Assembly (NCBI RefSeq): GCF_002307355.1
Contig: NZ_CP017481.1
Coordinates: 3,844,001-3,908,000, forward strand
Direction: 5' to 3'
Source of the DNA: Pectobacterium polaris
GTDB taxonomy: Bacteria; Pseudomonadota; Gammaproteobacteria; Enterobacterales; Enterobacteriaceae
DNA: 64,000 nucleotides
Below are positions 53,011 to 63,201 of the stretch, one piece after another (position 1 is the first letter of the stretch; every line of letters begins with the position of its first letter). Made by a program: the position numbers and the translations under genes. A model generated the notes under the pieces. It worked only from the letters and a program-made list of their open reading frames with translations. It was not told the DNA's origin and did not search any database.

Positions 53011-54123
53011 TTAATCCGCGTTGGCCGGATAAATCGCGCCTAGCACCGTTTCCTGACTCGCCCCCGTGACGGACGGCAGATTGCCTGGCAGCCCTGATAG
53101 CGTGCGAGAGGCCAGCCAGGCAAACGCCAGCGCTTCCATATCATCGCCACTCACGCCGTATTCATCCGTCGTGCTGACTTCAATCCCCGGTAGCAGCGCC
53201 GAGAGACGCGCCATAATGAGCGGATTACGCGCGCCACCGCCGCAAACCAGTAAGCGTTCGCATCCACCGACCAACAGCGCCTGTTCAGCAATGCTCACAA
53301 CCGTTAACTCAGCCAGCGTCGCCTGAACATCCTGCGGCGCGATCGGCGGCAAGCCAGCCAGCATTCTTTCCAGCCAGCCCAGATTGAAATACTCACGCCC
53401 AGTGCTTTTCGGTGCCCGTAACGCAAAATAAGGATCGCTCAGCATGCGACGTAGCAATAGCGGATTCACCTGACCGCTCATCGCCCACACGGCATCTTTA
53501 TCATACGGCTGCGCACAGTGCCGCCAGATCCAAGCATCCAGCAGCATATTTCCGGGCCCCGTGTCGTAACCGCGCACGAGCGCACCCGGCACCAGCAGCG
53601 ACAGATTGGCGATGCCACCGATGTTGAGTACGATACGTCGTTCAACAGGATGCAATAGCAACGCATGGTGGAACGATGGCACCAGCGGCGCGCCCTGCCC
53701 GCCATAAGCCAAATCTCGGCGGCGAAAATCCCCTACGGTCGTGATGCCCGTCAAGGCAGCAACGCGGTTATTATCACCGATCTGCAACGTACAAGGCGCA
53801 TCGCCCGTGGGCTCATGCCAGACCGTCTGCCCGTGGCAGCCAATCGCGGTAATATCCTGAGCCCTCAGTTCCGTCTCTTTAAGCAGCGTCAGCACCGCTT
53901 CGGCAAACAAGATGCCCAGACGGGTATCCAACTGCCCCAGCGCCGACAGCGTCACCGCCTGCCCCTGACACATCCCCAGGATGGCCATTTTGATATCCTG
54001 CGGTATCGGGTGACAGTAGCTGGCCTGCTGGGCAACCGTATGTTCGTCAATCGCGGCTAGCACAACATCCACACCATCAAGGCTGGTGCCGGACATTACG
54101 CCAATATATCTGCCTGATCTCAT
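53011..54123 (-). CDS. anmK: Anhydro-N-acetylmuramic acid kinase
   Basis: A 370-residue kinase of murein recycling. It begins [22 protein letters not shown] with the ATP-binding GTSLDG, followed by [56 protein letters not shown] and [10 protein letters not shown]. It cleaves the anhydro ring and phosphorylates anhydro-MurNAc to MurNAc 6-phosphate. Gene position beside mliC and slyB is as in E. coli. Confidence 0.96.
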   Translation of the reverse strand: MRSGRYIGVMSGTSLDGVDVVLAAIDEHTVAQQASYCHPIPQDIKMAILGMCQGQAVTLSALGQLDTRLGILFAEAVLTLLKETELRAQDITAIGCHGQTVWHEPTGDAPCTLQIGDNNRVAALTGITTVGDFRRRDLAYGGQGAPLVPSFHHALLLHPVERRIVLNIGGIANLSLLVPGALVRGYDTGPGNMLLDAWIWRHCAQPYDKDAVWAMSGQVNPLLLRRMLSDPYFALRAPKSTGREYFNLGWLERMLAGLPPIAPQDVQATLAELTVVSIAEQALLVGGCERLLVCGGGARNPLIMARLSALLPGIEVSTTDEYGVSGDDMEALAFAWLASRTLSGLPGNLPSVTGASQETVLGAIYPANAD

Positions 54124-54472
54124 TATATAGCCTTTGCCCCTGTGGGATAAAAAGAGAACGCCTATAACAACCGTTACGTTGAGAATAAAAGTAGCACGTT
54201 AACACTCTGAATTATTAAATTTTTTACGTTTTTGCCACACGGGTTAGGTTTTAACCAAATGTCGGTTTTTGATAATATTTGCTACAAAAAAAGCCCTTTC
54301 TCGTACTATTTACTTCTCTGTTTATACGTAATTTAAGCGCACTATTATATTCTGAAAAAAAGAGTAAAAAGAGTGGCATGCTACACTGAGCCAGACCATA
54401 ATTTATTGGTATAACACTGCGTCGGCCGAGGCTGAGCCAGCCCGACATATTCGCTATTAAGGAGTTTGTATT
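54124..54472. promoter_or_regulatory. anmK-slyB divergent promoter region
   Basis: A 349-base AT-rich gap serving both starts. Besides the PhoP-type site listed separately I see no gene, repeat or terminator. The slyB ribosome site is AAGGAG at its end. Confidence 0.5.
54319..54351 (+). promoter_or_regulatory. Candidate PhoP-type promoter of slyB
   Basis: TGTTTA-N5-AATTTA (54319-54335) resembles the PhoP box GTTTA-N5-GTTTA, and TATATT at 54346-54351 follows as a -10. slyB is PhoP-regulated in E. coli and Salmonella. The second half-site is imperfect and the spacing is about two bases shorter than usual. Confidence 0.4.
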
Positions 54473-54940
54473 ATGATGAAGCGTTTACTTGTGGTTACCC
54501 TTGCTGGTATCACGCTGGCTGGTTGTGCTAATACCAGCACGCTTTCAGGTGATGTTTACAGCGCATCCGAAGCTAAACAAGTGCAGACCGTGACCTACGG
54601 TACGATTGTTTCTATGCGTCCGGTTCAAATTCAGGCGGGAGAAGATTCTAACGTGATCGGCGCGCTGGGCGGTGCGGTGCTGGGTGGTTTCCTGGGCAAC
54701 ACGATCGGTGGTGGTTCCGGTCGTAGCCTGGCGACAGCAGCTGGCGCAGTAGCCGGTGGTGTGGCGGGTCAAGGCGCCACAGGTGCGCTGAACCGCACAC
54801 AGGGCGTAGAATTGGAAATTCGTCGTGATGATGGCAGTACCATTATGGTGGTACAGAAACAAGGCGATACGAAATTCAGCGCAGGTCAACGCGTTGCCAT
54901 GGCCAGCAATGGCCGCAGTATTACCGTTTCCCCACGCTAA
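54473..54940 (+). CDS. slyB: SlyB, outer-membrane glycine-zipper lipoprotein
   Basis: A 155-residue lipoprotein with signal peptide and lipobox LAGC. Mature sequence ANTSTLSGDVYSASEAKQVQTVTYGTIVSMRPVQIQ leads to glycine-zipper segments (ALGGAVLGGFLGNTIGGGSGR) and a C-terminal beta part. It is the PcP/SlyB family known to stabilise outer-membrane proteins under envelope stress. The ATG pair at 54473/54476 gives two possible starts; AAGGAG supports either. It is followed by the convergent slyA, as in E. coli. Confidence 0.95.
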   Translation: MMKRLLVVTLAGITLAGCANTSTLSGDVYSASEAKQVQTVTYGTIVSMRPVQIQAGEDSNVIGALGGAVLGGFLGNTIGGGSGRSLATAAGAVAGGVAGQGATGALNRTQGVELEIRRDDGSTIMVVQKQGDTKFSAGQRVAMASNGRSITVSPR

Positions 54941-54945
54941 TGCTG

Positions 54946-54980
54946 TGTGACGATCGCCACTCTCTGCGGCGATCGTCACA
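54946..54980 (+). terminator. Strong hairpin after slyB
   Basis: A 13-bp perfect stem (TGTGACGATCGCC / GGCGATCGTCACA) with a 9-base loop lies 6 nt after the slyB stop. It has no T run but its strength and place suggest a 3' end. Confidence 0.55.
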
Positions 54981-55071
54981 ACGAATAATCAACTCCCGGA
55001 ATAAATAACCAATAATCAATACTGGTAATATTGCCGGGATTTAATTCTCCCTCTGCGTAACCCAAATTTAG

Positions 55072-55509
55072 CTACGCTTGATTCTCATGTAATGCCAATA
55101 TATTTTTCTCAAGACGCGAAACCAGCAACGCTAATTCATCCACCTGTTCCGGCGTAATACCAAATAATACTTCACTACGTGTATGGCTAATTACACCATT
55201 GACTGCCTGTATGATTGGCTCTGCTGATTCGGTCAGCATAATACGTTTTGCCCGACGATCGTGCGCACAAACGTGGCGAGTGATTAACCCTTTCTCCTCA
55301 AGCTGATCCAATGTTCGGACTAATGAGGGTTGCTCAATACCTATCGCTTTGGCGAGCTGAATCTGCGACTGCCCAGGGGGTAGATGGTATATGTTATGCA
55401 ACGTGACCCAATGCGTCTGAGTCAGTTCAAGTGGTTTTAATCGATGATCGACCAGCGCACGCCATACGCGCACCAGACGGGCTAAATCAGATCCTAATGG
55501 CAATTCCAT
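55072..55509 (-). CDS. slyA: SlyA (Hor/Rap), MarR-family regulator
   Basis: A 145-residue MarR-fold regulator nearly matching E. coli Sly[38 protein letters not shown], the recognition region [26 protein letters not shown] and wing DRRAKRI. In soft-rot bacteria and Serratia the orthologues Hor and Rap control antibiotic, pigment and plant-cell-wall enzyme production. The ATG at 55509 follows AAGGAGAGG. SlyA often works by displacing H-NS. It is convergent with slyB. Confidence 0.95.
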   Translation of the reverse strand: MELPLGSDLARLVRVWRALVDHRLKPLELTQTHWVTLHNIYHLPPGQSQIQLAKAIGIEQPSLVRTLDQLEEKGLITRHVCAHDRRAKRIMLTESAEPIIQAVNGVISHTRSEVLFGITPEQVDELALLVSRLEKNILALHENQA

Positions 55510-55737
55510 CACCTCTCCTTATTGTTAGCACGCTAAGTTATATCCCTGGATTGCAATCAACTCTGATTTATAAGAATAAAAAATGACTTTATTGTTGTAA
55601 AAATAGCTCCATCATGGAATGGATTCTATCAAATAAAAGTCTTTTAAAAATGATCTCAGGCTTATTTTATTCAATCGAACGCTCCTGCGTTGCTTAAACA
55701 AAATTTCACGTAAATAGATCATCTAAGACAAGATAAC

Positions 55738-55977
55738 TTAAAACAACGATGGCTGACGGGACTCTGCTGGTGTATCGGATTTCTCTGAACGCTGTGAACG
55801 TTTCATTCTCTGCCGACACAAACGCAGCACATCCTGTTTCTGCGCATCACTCATTTGGCCCCAACTAAAGCGCTCATTACGACTGCGAAAGCAACCGCGA
55901 CAATATCCGCCTTCATCCGTCTGACAAATACCACGGCATGGATTAGGGACAACAAAGAGTTCAAGTTGCTCTGGCAC
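55738..55977 (-). CDS. ydhL: DUF1289 protein YdhL
   Basis: A 79-residue protein read from a GTG at 55977, four bases after AGGAGG, which gives exactly the E. coli YdhL length. The DUF1289 cysteine motif is NPCRGICQTDEGGYCRGCFR, with four cysteines that may bind a metal. The function is unknown. The longer frame to 56049 is not conserved. It lies upstream of slyA in the same direction. Confidence 0.9.
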   Translation of the reverse strand: MPEQLELFVVPNPCRGICQTDEGGYCRGCFRSRNERFSWGQMSDAQKQDVLRLCRQRMKRSQRSEKSDTPAESRQPSLF

Positions 55978-56266
55978 AACACCTCCTGCGACAACTCTAT
56001 TTATTGAAGCCCTGTTCTTTACCGCTGGCAAGCCCAAACGGACAGTCACAATGAAAATAATTAGGTAACCATTGTAATAACTGACGATTTTTTTACACGT
56101 CAGGCAGTCTAAAAGTGACCCAACGCGCTATTTACCCCTCCTGAGAGTACGTTTTAACACAAACCCCACTATTGTGTCGCATTTTTAGCATCATCCCAAC
56201 AGCTTGGACTCGGTAGAGCCACAACGCTATACTTCCCTCTTTGTTGCACTTTTTAACGAGGACACT

Positions 56267-56674
56267 ATGCGCTTACTTCACACCATGCTGCGTGTTGGCG
56301 ATTTACAACGTTCTATCGATTTCTATACCCAGATCCTGGGTATGCGCGTGCTGCGCACCAGCGAGAATACCGAATACAAATACACGTTGGCTTTCGTCGG
56401 CTATACCGAAGAGAGCGAAGGTGCGGTTATCGAACTGACCTACAACTGGGGCGTCGACAGCTATGATTTGGGCAACGCCTATGGTCATATCGCGCTGGGC
56501 GTTGACGATGTTGCCGCAACCTGTGAGCGTATCCGCAAAGCGGGTGGCAATGTAACGCGCGAAGCGGGCCCGGTCAAAGGCGGTACTACCGTGATCGCGT
56601 TCATCGAAGATCCAGACGGTTATAAAATCGAATTGATCGAGAACGCCCACGCCGGTAACGGCATCGGTCACTAA
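56267..56674 (+). CDS. gloA: Glyoxalase I
   Basis: A 135-residue lactoylglutathione lyase, the E. coli length. The Ni/Zn ligands are in place: His5 (RLLHTMLRV), Glu56 ([11 protein letters not shown]), His74 (GHIALGVDD) and Glu122 (YKIELIE). It isomerises the methylglyoxal-glutathione hemithioacetal. The ATG at 56267 follows GAGGA; the longer frame to 56204 is unsupported. rnt follows 150 nt later, after a hairpin. Confidence 0.96.
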   Translation: MRLLHTMLRVGDLQRSIDFYTQILGMRVLRTSENTEYKYTLAFVGYTEESEGAVIELTYNWGVDSYDLGNAYGHIALGVDDVAATCERIRKAGGNVTREAGPVKGGTTVIAFIEDPDGYKIELIENAHAGNGIGH

Positions 56675-56688
56675 TACTCCCGCATTCT

Positions 56689-56716
56689 ACAGGTGCTGCA
56701 TCGGCACCTGTTCTCT
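56689..56716 (+). terminator. Terminator of gloA
   Basis: An 8-bp stem (ACAGGTGC / GCACCTGT) with a 7-base loop is followed by a T/C-rich run, 15 nt past the stop. Confidence 0.6.
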
Positions 56717-56824
56717 CCCCCCTTCTTCTGCTATCTCCGCGGTTTGAAACCACAACGGCATGCTGCATCTCCGGCCAAAATTTGCAATAATGCGCGCTGC
56801 GTTTTGCTAACAATTAAGAGAAAA

Positions 56825-57496
56825 ATGGCTGATAAAAGTGATCTGAACGCCCTGAGCGGCCGTTTTCGTGGGTTTTACCCGGTAGTGATTGATGTTGAAA
56901 CCGCCGGATTTAATGCGAAAACCGATGCCTTGCTGGAAGTTGCGGCGGTAACATTAAAAATGGATCAAGACGGTTGGTTACAGCCAGATGAAACGCTACA
57001 TTTTCATGTCGAGCCATTTGAGGGTGCGATTCTGGAACCCGCTGCACTGGCGTTTAATGGCATTGACCCCACCAACCCACTGCGTGGCGCGGTGAGCGAA
57101 TATGATGCGCTGCATGAAATTTTCAAAGTCGTGCGTAAAGGGATCAAAGATCAAGGCTGCAACCGCGCGATTATCGTGGCGCATAATGCCACATTCGATC
57201 ATAGCTTTATGGCCGCAGCGGCCGAGCGCTGTAGTCTGAAACGTAATCCGTTCCATCCTTTCGCCACTTTCGATACCGCAGCACTTAGCGGACTGGTGTT
57301 AGGCCAAACGGTTCTTGCTAAAGCCTGTATTACCGCAGGAATAGCGTTTGATTCCAGCCAGGCGCACTCTGCGCTGTATGACACCAACCAGACGGCATTG
57401 CTGTTCTGTGAGTTGGTTAACCGCTGGAAACGTCTGGGCGGATGGCCGATTGTACTGGAAGAAAATTCGCTGGAAGACGCGTCAGCCGAAGACTGA
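56825..57496 (+). CDS. rnt: Ribonuclease T
   Basis: A 223-residue DEDDh exonuclease trimming tRNA and other stable RNA 3' ends. The acidic catalytic residues are in [10 protein letters not shown] (Asp and Glu), [14 protein letters not shown] (Asp) and [18 protein letters not shown] (His and Asp). The ATG at 56825 follows AAGAGA and gives the family start [21 protein letters not shown]. It has its own promoter region after gloA, and is convergent with grxD. Confidence 0.96.
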   Translation: MADKSDLNALSGRFRGFYPVVIDVETAGFNAKTDALLEVAAVTLKMDQDGWLQPDETLHFHVEPFEGAILEPAALAFNGIDPTNPLRGAVSEYDALHEIFKVVRKGIKDQGCNRAIIVAHNATFDHSFMAAAAERCSLKRNPFHPFATFDTAALSGLVLGQTVLAKACITAGIAFDSSQAHSALYDTNQTALLFCELVNRWKRLGGWPIVLEENSLEDASAED

Positions 57497-57506
57497 AAAG
57501 GCTGAG

Positions 57507-57538
57507 ATCAAAAAACGGGTGCCATAGAGGCACCCGTT
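57507..57538 (-). terminator. Terminator of grxD
   Basis: A 10-bp perfect stem (AACGGGTGCC / GGCACCCGTT) with a 5-base loop is followed, on the minus strand, by TTTGATC. It separates grxD from the convergent rnt. Confidence 0.8.
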
Positions 57539-57599
57539 GGAAGGATTTACGTTCGCTTCGTAACAACATTTGATATTGTCATTACGCCAGACGAAAGCA

Positions 57600-57950
57600 T
57601 TACTCTTGATCGGCCTGCTGCGCTTTATATTTGTCTGCCGTTTCTTTGATCAGCGGTTGCAGTTCACCGCGCTGAAACATTTCTACCACGATATCACAAC
57701 CGCCAACCAGCTCACCGTCAACCCACAGCTGTGGGAATGTCGGCCAGTTTGCGTATTTCGGCAGTTCAGCACGAATGTCTGGGTTCTGCAAAATATCAAC
57801 ATACGCAAAACGTTCGCCACAGGCAGACAACGCCTGAACAGTCTGTGCGGAAAAGCCGCAGCTTGGCAACTTCGGGGAGCCTTTCATGTACAGCAGAATC
57901 GGGTTTTCAGCAATTTGGCGCTGAATTTTTTCAATTGTCGGTGTCGTCAT
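57600..57950 (-). CDS. grxD: Monothiol glutaredoxin Grx4
   Basis: A 116-residue glutaredoxin with the CGFS active site (KGSPKLPSCGFSAQTV), the cis-proline WPTFPQLWVDGELVGGCDI and the glutathione-binding C-terminal helix. CGFS glutaredoxins bind a [2Fe-2S] cluster shared with BolA and take part in iron-sulfur trafficking. It stands alone, as in E. coli. Confidence 0.96.
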   Translation of the reverse strand: MTTPTIEKIQRQIAENPILLYMKGSPKLPSCGFSAQTVQALSACGERFAYVDILQNPDIRAELPKYANWPTFPQLWVDGELVGGCDIVVEMFQRGELQPLIKETADKYKAQQADQE

Positions 57951-58291
57951 CTTCTTGCTTCCTTAATTCTATAGGATGGCTAACGTCCAAAACGCTAGCC
58001 ATGAGCCGCCGTCAGAGGTGCTACGACAGCGACATTGACTCGGTGATATTGTACCGATGCCACTAGCCACAAAAAAACGCCATTTTTTGTAGGGTTATTT
58101 TTCCCTGAAGGTATTCATCATTGATGAAATCAACGCCAGAAAACGCTGATAAATCAATCGAAAAAATAACTATTAACGTTTTTTCACTATTCTGTATGAA
58201 TAAAGCGACCGTGCCCACTTTTTTATGACGCCGTTTTCAGGAATACTGTGAGGATTGAGCGAGTTAAGGATTATGTTCGGTCACTGTTATT

Positions 58292-59143
58292 ATGCGCTTA
58301 TTTATTACTCTTTTTATATTATTTTTCAGTAATCTATCCCTGAACGTGGTTCAGGCTGCGCCGCATACCCCGCATTCTGCGCCGAAGAAAAGCGCCATGG
58401 CAGAAACGAATAAGAAAAGCCGCCAAACAAAGGGTAATGCTAAATCCCCGACGCCGATCAAAAGCAAAAAACCAGAACCTACCGCCGTCAGCAATAAAAC
58501 CAAATCCCGCACCGCGAGCAAAGTGACAGAGAAAAAGCCGTCACGAACGCAAAGCAGCACGCCCGCGCTAGTGAAAAAAAATCTTAAAAAGCTGAAGCCT
58601 GAAGAAGAGAAACAAACAACCGCCCAAGCCAGAGTCAAAACCGGACTGAAGAAGACCGCACTCAAGGGGAAAGCGGATAAAAATCCAGCGCCGACAGAAA
58701 AAGGAATGGCGCTAAGCGCCGCGCATAAAAAACGCTATCAACATGCCAAAACGACCGCAATGAATAAGTTGATGAGCCAGATAGGCAAACCTTACCACTG
58801 GGGCGGCTCCTCTCCTTTTACCGGATTCGACTGTAGCGGACTGGTTTATTACGCCTACAAAGATGTCGTTAAGATCCAAATTCCACGCACCGCAAACGAA
58901 ATGTATCACCTGCGTGATGCTGCTCCGATTAAAAAGAGTGAGCTGGAAAGTGGCGATCTGGTCTTCTTCCGCATCAATAATCGTGGCGCAGCCGATCACG
59001 TCGGGGTTTATCTGGGTGAAGGGAAATTTATCCAGTCGCCGCGTACAGGCTCAGATATTCGTATCAGCAAGCTGAGTGAAGATTATTGGCAGGAGCACTA
59101 CGTTGGCGCACGTCGCGTAGTCACACCGCAGACGATTCGTTAA
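58292..59143 (+). CDS. mepH: MepH-like NlpC/P60 endopeptidase
   Basis: A 283-residue exported protein. A signal peptide (MRLFITLFILFFSNLSLNVVQAA) is followed by a long Lys/Thr/Ser/Pro-rich linker (residues ~25-135) and a C-terminal NlpC/P60 domain. Its catalytic cysteine is in FTGFDCSGLVYYAY and its histidine in ADHVGVYLGEGKFIQ. E. coli MepH (271 aa) cuts peptidoglycan crosslinks during growth. The linker is basic and longer or more variable than elsewhere. An ERIC element begins 20 nt past the stop. Confidence 0.9.
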   Translation: MRLFITLFILFFSNLSLNVVQAAPHTPHSAPKKSAMAETNKKSRQTKGNAKSPTPIKSKKPEPTAVSNKTKSRTASKVTEKKPSRTQSSTPALVKKNLKKLKPEEEKQTTAQARVKTGLKKTALKGKADKNPAPTEKGMALSAAHKKRYQHAKTTAMNKLMSQIGKPYHWGGSSPFTGFDCSGLVYYAYKDVVKIQIPRTANEMYHLRDAAPIKKSELESGDLVFFRINNRGAADHVGVYLGEGKFIQSPRTGSDIRISKLSEDYWQEHYVGARRVVTPQTIR

Positions 59144-59163
59144 GAGCAGATTATACCATCTGG

Positions 59164-59290
59164 TATACCCTAAATAATTCGAGTTGTAGGAAGGCGGCAA
59201 GAGAGGGAATCCCGATGAGCTTACTCAGGTAAGTGATTCGGGTGAGTGAACGAAGCCAACGCACATACAACTTGAAGTATGACGGGTATA
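59164..59290 (+). repeat. ERIC element, copy C
   Basis: A full 127-bp ERIC bounded by TATA at both ends. It opens CCCTAAATAATTCGAGTTGT, with hairpin arms CCCGATGAGCTTAC and GTAAGTGATTCGGG, and ends CTTGAAGTATGACGGG. It lies between mepH and the ynhF terminator. Confidence 0.94.
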
Positions 59291-59297
59291 AAACGAT

Positions 59298-59330
59298 TCA
59301 GACACGTTTATGTAACATCAACGTGTCTGA
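59298..59330 (-). terminator. Terminator of ynhF
   Basis: An 11-bp perfect stem (TCAGACACGTT / AACGTGTCTGA) with an 11-base loop, 30 nt past the ynhF stop. On the minus strand it is followed by ATCGTTTTATACC. Confidence 0.6.
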
Positions 59331-59360
59331 ATATCTAACCTGCCCAGAGGCACCCTTCGG

Positions 59361-59450
59361 TTAGTTCATCACCGCAATAAAACTAAACGCGATGATCACA
59401 GCCAACGAGCCAACGGTTGTCAGCAAAGACATCTTCAGATCTGTATCCAT
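59361..59450 (-). CDS. ynhF: YnhF, 29-residue membrane small protein
   Basis: A 29-residue protein beginning MDTDLKMSLLTTVGSLAVII and ending FIAVMN, matching E. coli YnhF in length, start (M-x-TDLK-x-SL-x-TT) and single membrane span. GGAGT lies six bases before the ATG. It is in the same place as in E. coli, beside purR. YnhF is an inner-membrane stress-related small protein of unknown role. Confidence 0.92.
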   Translation of the reverse strand: MDTDLKMSLLTTVGSLAVIIAFSFIAVMN

Positions 59451-59839
59451 AAATTACTCCTTATTAACGAACAAATTTTATCTGAAAGCTTCATCTGAAA
59501 AGACACCACCATTCACAGCCGAACCCGTTTAGGTAGTTAAAGCTACAAATAATAGGGTTATTACGATTCTTTCATAATTGTAGCGAAAAATCTCGGACGA
59601 ATGCATCACTAATAGTATAAATTAGCCCTTTCACTTTCATGATAAATCGGACACAATCCGCTGTTTATGAAAGCGCTGCGTATCAGTCGAAAAACGTCAA
59701 CCCAGATCCCTTCGGTATAACATTCGGCATTCTCCTTCTGAAATCCTGTTTTTTAGCTTAGAAGAAGAACATTAAACGTAGGCAAACGATTAACAATATA
59801 CTTACGTCTGTAACAGGTAAGTTCAGGAGTCATTTTTAG
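59451..59839. promoter_or_regulatory. Intergenic region between ynhF and purR
   Basis: 389 bases of AT-rich DNA holding the promoters of both divergent genes. The recognisable element is the PUR-box-like site at 59780-59795. I see no further gene. Confidence 0.5.
59780..59795 (+). promoter_or_regulatory. PUR box-like site upstream of purR
   Basis: AGGCAAACGATTAACA shares the AGGCAAACG core with the autoregulatory operator of E. coli purR and matches about 10 of 16 consensus bases. It is 45 bp before the start codon. Confidence 0.5.
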
Positions 59840-60865
59840 ATGGCAACGATTAAAGATGTGGCAAAACGTGCTGGCGTTTCCACCACAACCGTATCGCACG
59901 TGATCAATAAAACACGTTTCGTCGCCGAAGAGACTAAGGCAGCCGTCAGGGCAGCAATCAAAGAATTGCACTATTCACCCAGCGCCGTCGCCCGCAGCCT
60001 CAAAGTTAATCACACTAAATCTATCGGCTTGCTGGCCACTTCCAGCGAAGCCCCCTATTTCGCCGAGATCATTGAAGCCGTTGAAAACAGCTGCTACGCC
60101 AAAGGCTACACGCTGGTGCTGTGTAATTCGCATAACGACATCGGCAAGCAGCGCGCTTATCTTTCCATGTTGGCGCAAAAACGCGTCGACGGCCTGTTGG
60201 TGATGTGTGCCGAATATCCGCCCGAGTTATTAGGTATGCTGGAAGATTATCGCAGCATTCCGATGGTCGTGATGGACTGGGGACAGATGCACAGCGACTT
60301 TACCGATACCATTATCGATAACGCCTTTGAAGGCGGTTATATGGCAGGTCGCTACCTGATTGAACGCGGCCATCGGGATATCGGTGCCATCCCCGGTACT
60401 CAAGAACGCAACACCGGCAGCGGACGCTACCTCGGCTTTTTGAAAGCATTGAAGGAAGCCGACATCACCGTGCGTGACGAATGGGTGGTTCGCGGCGATT
60501 TCGAACCGGAATCCGGCTACAAAGCCATGCATCAGATCCTCGCACAGAAACAGCGACCTACAGCCGTCTTCTGCGGTGGCGATATCATGGCGATGGGTGC
60601 CATCTGTGCGGCTGACGAACTGGGTCTGCGCGTACCGCAGGATATTTCGGTGATCGGTTATGACAACGTGCGCCACGCGCGTTTCTTTACGCCTGCGCTG
60701 ACCACCATCCACCAGCCAAAGGAGCGTCTGGGCCAATCCGCGTTCTCTATGCTATTGGATCGCATTACCAGTAAGCGGGAAGATGCGCACGTCATTGAAG
60801 TGCACCCGACGCTGATTGAACGCCGCTCGGTTGCAGACGGCCCCTACCTCGACTATCGCCGCTAG
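59840..60865 (+). CDS. purR: Purine repressor PurR
   Basis: A 341-residue LacI-family repressor, the E. coli length. It opens [33 protein letters not shown] (helix-turn-helix) with hinge helix [18 protein letters not shown]. The effector domain carries [37 protein letters not shown]. It binds hypoxanthine or guanine and represses purine genes. Autorepression is suggested by the PUR box upstream. cfa follows, as in E. coli. Confidence 0.97.
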   Translation: MATIKDVAKRAGVSTTTVSHVINKTRFVAEETKAAVRAAIKELHYSPSAVARSLKVNHTKSIGLLATSSEAPYFAEIIEAVENSCYAKGYTLVLCNSHNDIGKQRAYLSMLAQKRVDGLLVMCAEYPPELLGMLEDYRSIPMVVMDWGQMHSDFTDTIIDNAFEGGYMAGRYLIERGHRDIGAIPGTQERNTGSGRYLGFLKALKEADITVRDEWVVRGDFEPESGYKAMHQILAQKQRPTAVFCGGDIMAMGAICAADELGLRVPQDISVIGYDNVRHARFFTPALTTIHQPKERLGQSAFSMLLDRITSKREDAHVIEVHPTLIERRSVADGPYLDYRR

Positions 60866-60915
60866 CCGTAGCCATTCTGTACAGACAATTTTCTTATTTC
60901 TGCTGCTTCCCCTCT

Positions 60916-60953
60916 CTGCTTCAGCCAATTCTCTTGTATGTTGGCTGAAGCAG
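60916..60953 (+). terminator. Hairpin terminator after purR
   Basis: A 13-bp perfect stem (CTGCTTCAGCCAA / TTGGCTGAAGCAG) with a 12-base loop, 50 nt past the stop. The tail TTCAAAATTT is not strongly T-rich. Confidence 0.55.
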
Positions 60954-61070
60954 TTCAAAATTTAATACCGTGTTTCATTTTCTCTGGTGACAGCCGATAC
61001 CTCGGCTGCGATAAGTGTTGTCCTGGTGTGTTTTACGATACTTTTGCATGTGAAAAGTTAAGGAGACATG

Positions 61071-62222
61071 ATGGGTTTACCTTATACAGAAGAATGGGAT
61101 CCTAATACCGCGCCCTGGTTCCACATCGTGCAGGACATGCTGGCCACCGCGGATATCACCATCAACGGCACTCGCCCTTTTGACATCCGCGTCACCAACC
61201 CCAATTTCTTTAAGCGTATCCTGCGTGAGGGATCGCTGGGGTTGGGAGAAAGCTACATGGATGAATGGTGGGAGTGTGAACGGCTGGATATGTTTTCCCA
61301 TCGCGTTCTGCGCGCGGGGCTGGACAATCAACTACCCCGTCGCCTGCACGATCTCACACGTGTCGCCCTCTCCCGCTTCACGAATTTACAATCCCGCCGA
61401 CGCGCTCAGGTTGTCGGTAAAGCGCATTACGATTTAGGTAATGACCTCTTTACCCTGATGCTGGATCCTTACATGCAATACTCCTGCGCTTATTGGAAAC
61501 AGGCAAAAACGCTGGAACAGGCGCAGGAAGATAAACTCACCATGATCTGCGAAAAGCTCCAGCTAAAATCAGGAATGACGCTGCTGGATATCGGCTGTGG
61601 TTGGGGCGGACTTGCCGAGTTCGCGGCACGCCACTACGGCGTGTCAGTTTACGGCGTCACCATTTCCAGAGAGCAGCAGGTGCTGGCACAGCAGCGTTGT
61701 CAGGACCTGAACGTCACCATTGAATTACAAGATTATCGCGATCTCGATCGGCAATTTGATCGTGTGGTGTCGGTAGGCATGTTTGAACACGTCGGGCCGC
61801 GCAACTATGACAATTATTTCCGCGTCGTACGGCGTAATCTAAAACCCGATGGACTGTTTCTGCTACATACCATCGGGGCCAATAAGACCAATCCGCACAT
61901 CGATCCCTGGATTCATAAATACATATTCCCCAACGGCTGTATTCCCTCCATACAGCATATTGCACAGGCGAGTGAGCCTTATCTGGTAATGGAAGACTGG
62001 CACAATTTCGGTGCTGATTACGATCGTACATTAATGGCCTGGCACGCTCGCTTTCAGCAAAACTGGCCACCGCTTTCCACACGCTATACGGCCCGCTTCC
62101 GCCGGATGTTCAGCTACTATCTTAACTTTTGTGCAGGGGCCTTCAGAGCAAGAAACCTTCAGCTCTGGCAGGTCGTGTTCAGCACCGATGGGATCGAAGG
62201 TGGATTGCGCGTTGCGCGCTGA
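61071..62222 (+). CDS. cfa: Cyclopropane fatty acid synthase
   Basis: A 383-residue methyltransferase that adds a methylene from SAM across double bonds of membrane phospholipids. The SAM site is LLDIGCGWGGLAEFAARHYGVSVYGVT; the lipid and bicarbonate region holds GMFEHVGPRNYDNYF, and the end is LCAGAFR-like NFCAGAFRARNLQLWQVVFS. Of the ATG pair at 61068/61071 the second is better spaced from AAGGAG. In E. coli it is induced by RpoS in stationary phase and by acid. Confidence 0.96.
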   Translation: MGLPYTEEWDPNTAPWFHIVQDMLATADITINGTRPFDIRVTNPNFFKRILREGSLGLGESYMDEWWECERLDMFSHRVLRAGLDNQLPRRLHDLTRVALSRFTNLQSRRRAQVVGKAHYDLGNDLFTLMLDPYMQYSCAYWKQAKTLEQAQEDKLTMICEKLQLKSGMTLLDIGCGWGGLAEFAARHYGVSVYGVTISREQQVLAQQRCQDLNVTIELQDYRDLDRQFDRVVSVGMFEHVGPRNYDNYFRVVRRNLKPDGLFLLHTIGANKTNPHIDPWIHKYIFPNGCIPSIQHIAQASEPYLVMEDWHNFGADYDRTLMAWHARFQQNWPPLSTRYTARFRRMFSYYLNFCAGAFRARNLQLWQVVFSTDGIEGGLRVAR

Positions 62223-62226
62223 CAGC

Positions 62227-62262
62227 GTCGTGTGTTGACAGAAAGTCGTGTGCTGACAGAAA
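62227..62262. repeat. 18-bp tandem duplication between cfa and ribC
   Basis: GTCGTGTGTTGACAGAAA (62227-62244) is followed directly by GTCGTGTGCTGACAGAAA, one mismatch. It begins 4 nt after the cfa stop. Confidence 0.9.
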
Positions 62263-62300
62263 AGAGAAAACCGGACGGTAGAAACGCCGTCCGGTTTACC
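62263..62300 (-). terminator. Terminator between cfa and ribC
   Basis: An 11-bp perfect stem (AAACCGGACGG / CCGTCCGGTTT) with an 8-base loop. On the minus strand it is followed by TCTCTTTTCTG, fitting termination of ribC; the plus-strand tail is poor. Confidence 0.75.
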
Positions 62301-62319
62301 AAAATGTGCAATGTAGGAA

Positions 62320-62955
62320 TTACTCTTCCTTGCCGAGCTCGCTCGCCTGCTTGCTAGCCAACACGCGCTCGACCGTATCGACCACGGCCTGTGTCTGCGG
62401 GTCGATTTCGATATTAATGCGATTTCCCAGACGCTTCTGTCCCAGCGTGGTGCGGTTCAGCGTTTCTGGAATTAAATGCACGCAGAAACGTCCACGGGTT
62501 ACTTCTCCCACCGTCAGGCTAATGCCATCAATTCCAACGAAGCCTTTATGCAGCACGTATTTCATCAGCGCTTCATCTGCAAGGCGGAACCAAATCTGAT
62601 GGTTATTCTCTGAAACCTGAATCTTAACCACTTCCGCCGTACACATGATGTGGCCTGACATGACGTGCCCACCGATCTCGTCACCGAATTTCGCGGCTCG
62701 CTCAATATTGACGACATCGCCTTCATGAATATCGCCCAGATTCGTTAACCGCAGCGTTTCCTTCATGAGATCGAAGCTGACACGATCGCCGTCAACAGCG
62801 GTTACTGTCAGGCAACAGCCATTATGCGCCACCGATGCGCCGGGCACGAGCCCTGGCAACAACTCGGGCGGGAGCTGGACAATGTGCGTGCGAAAGTTGG
62901 ATTTTTCTTCAATCGACACCACTGGCGCGGTGCCCTGAACAATACCGGTAAACAT
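62320..62955 (-). CDS. ribC: Riboflavin synthase, alpha subunit
   Basis: A 211-residue protein with two lumazine-binding barrels, each with the riboflavin synthase repeat ([13 protein letters not shown] at the start, [11 protein letters not shown] in the first and [12 protein letters not shown] in the second). It joins two lumazine molecules into riboflavin and the amino-pyrimidine product. It is named ribE in some annotations. It is divergent from mdtK, as in E. coli. Confidence 0.96.
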   Translation of the reverse strand: MFTGIVQGTAPVVSIEEKSNFRTHIVQLPPELLPGLVPGASVAHNGCCLTVTAVDGDRVSFDLMKETLRLTNLGDIHEGDVVNIERAAKFGDEIGGHVMSGHIMCTAEVVKIQVSENNHQIWFRLADEALMKYVLHKGFVGIDGISLTVGEVTRGRFCVHLIPETLNRTTLGQKRLGNRINIEIDPQTQAVVDTVERVLASKQASELGKEE

Positions 62956-63201
62956 GCGGTTTGCCTCTTAAAAACAAAGAAATGACTCTGTGCAGTGTGC
63001 CCGATATTTCGCGGAAAACCAAACCGGAATGCCGTATACCGCATAGCTATCGAAACCGTAGCGTAACAAAAAGAATATATTCTCTTCCATGCTGGTTTAC
63101 TTTCGTTAAGTCGTTACAATAATGCTCGCTTTACCCCGATCTGTTTTTCATATCTGAGTCATTTACCCTGCTATTACGTTAGTCATTCAAGGAAGGTATC
63201 C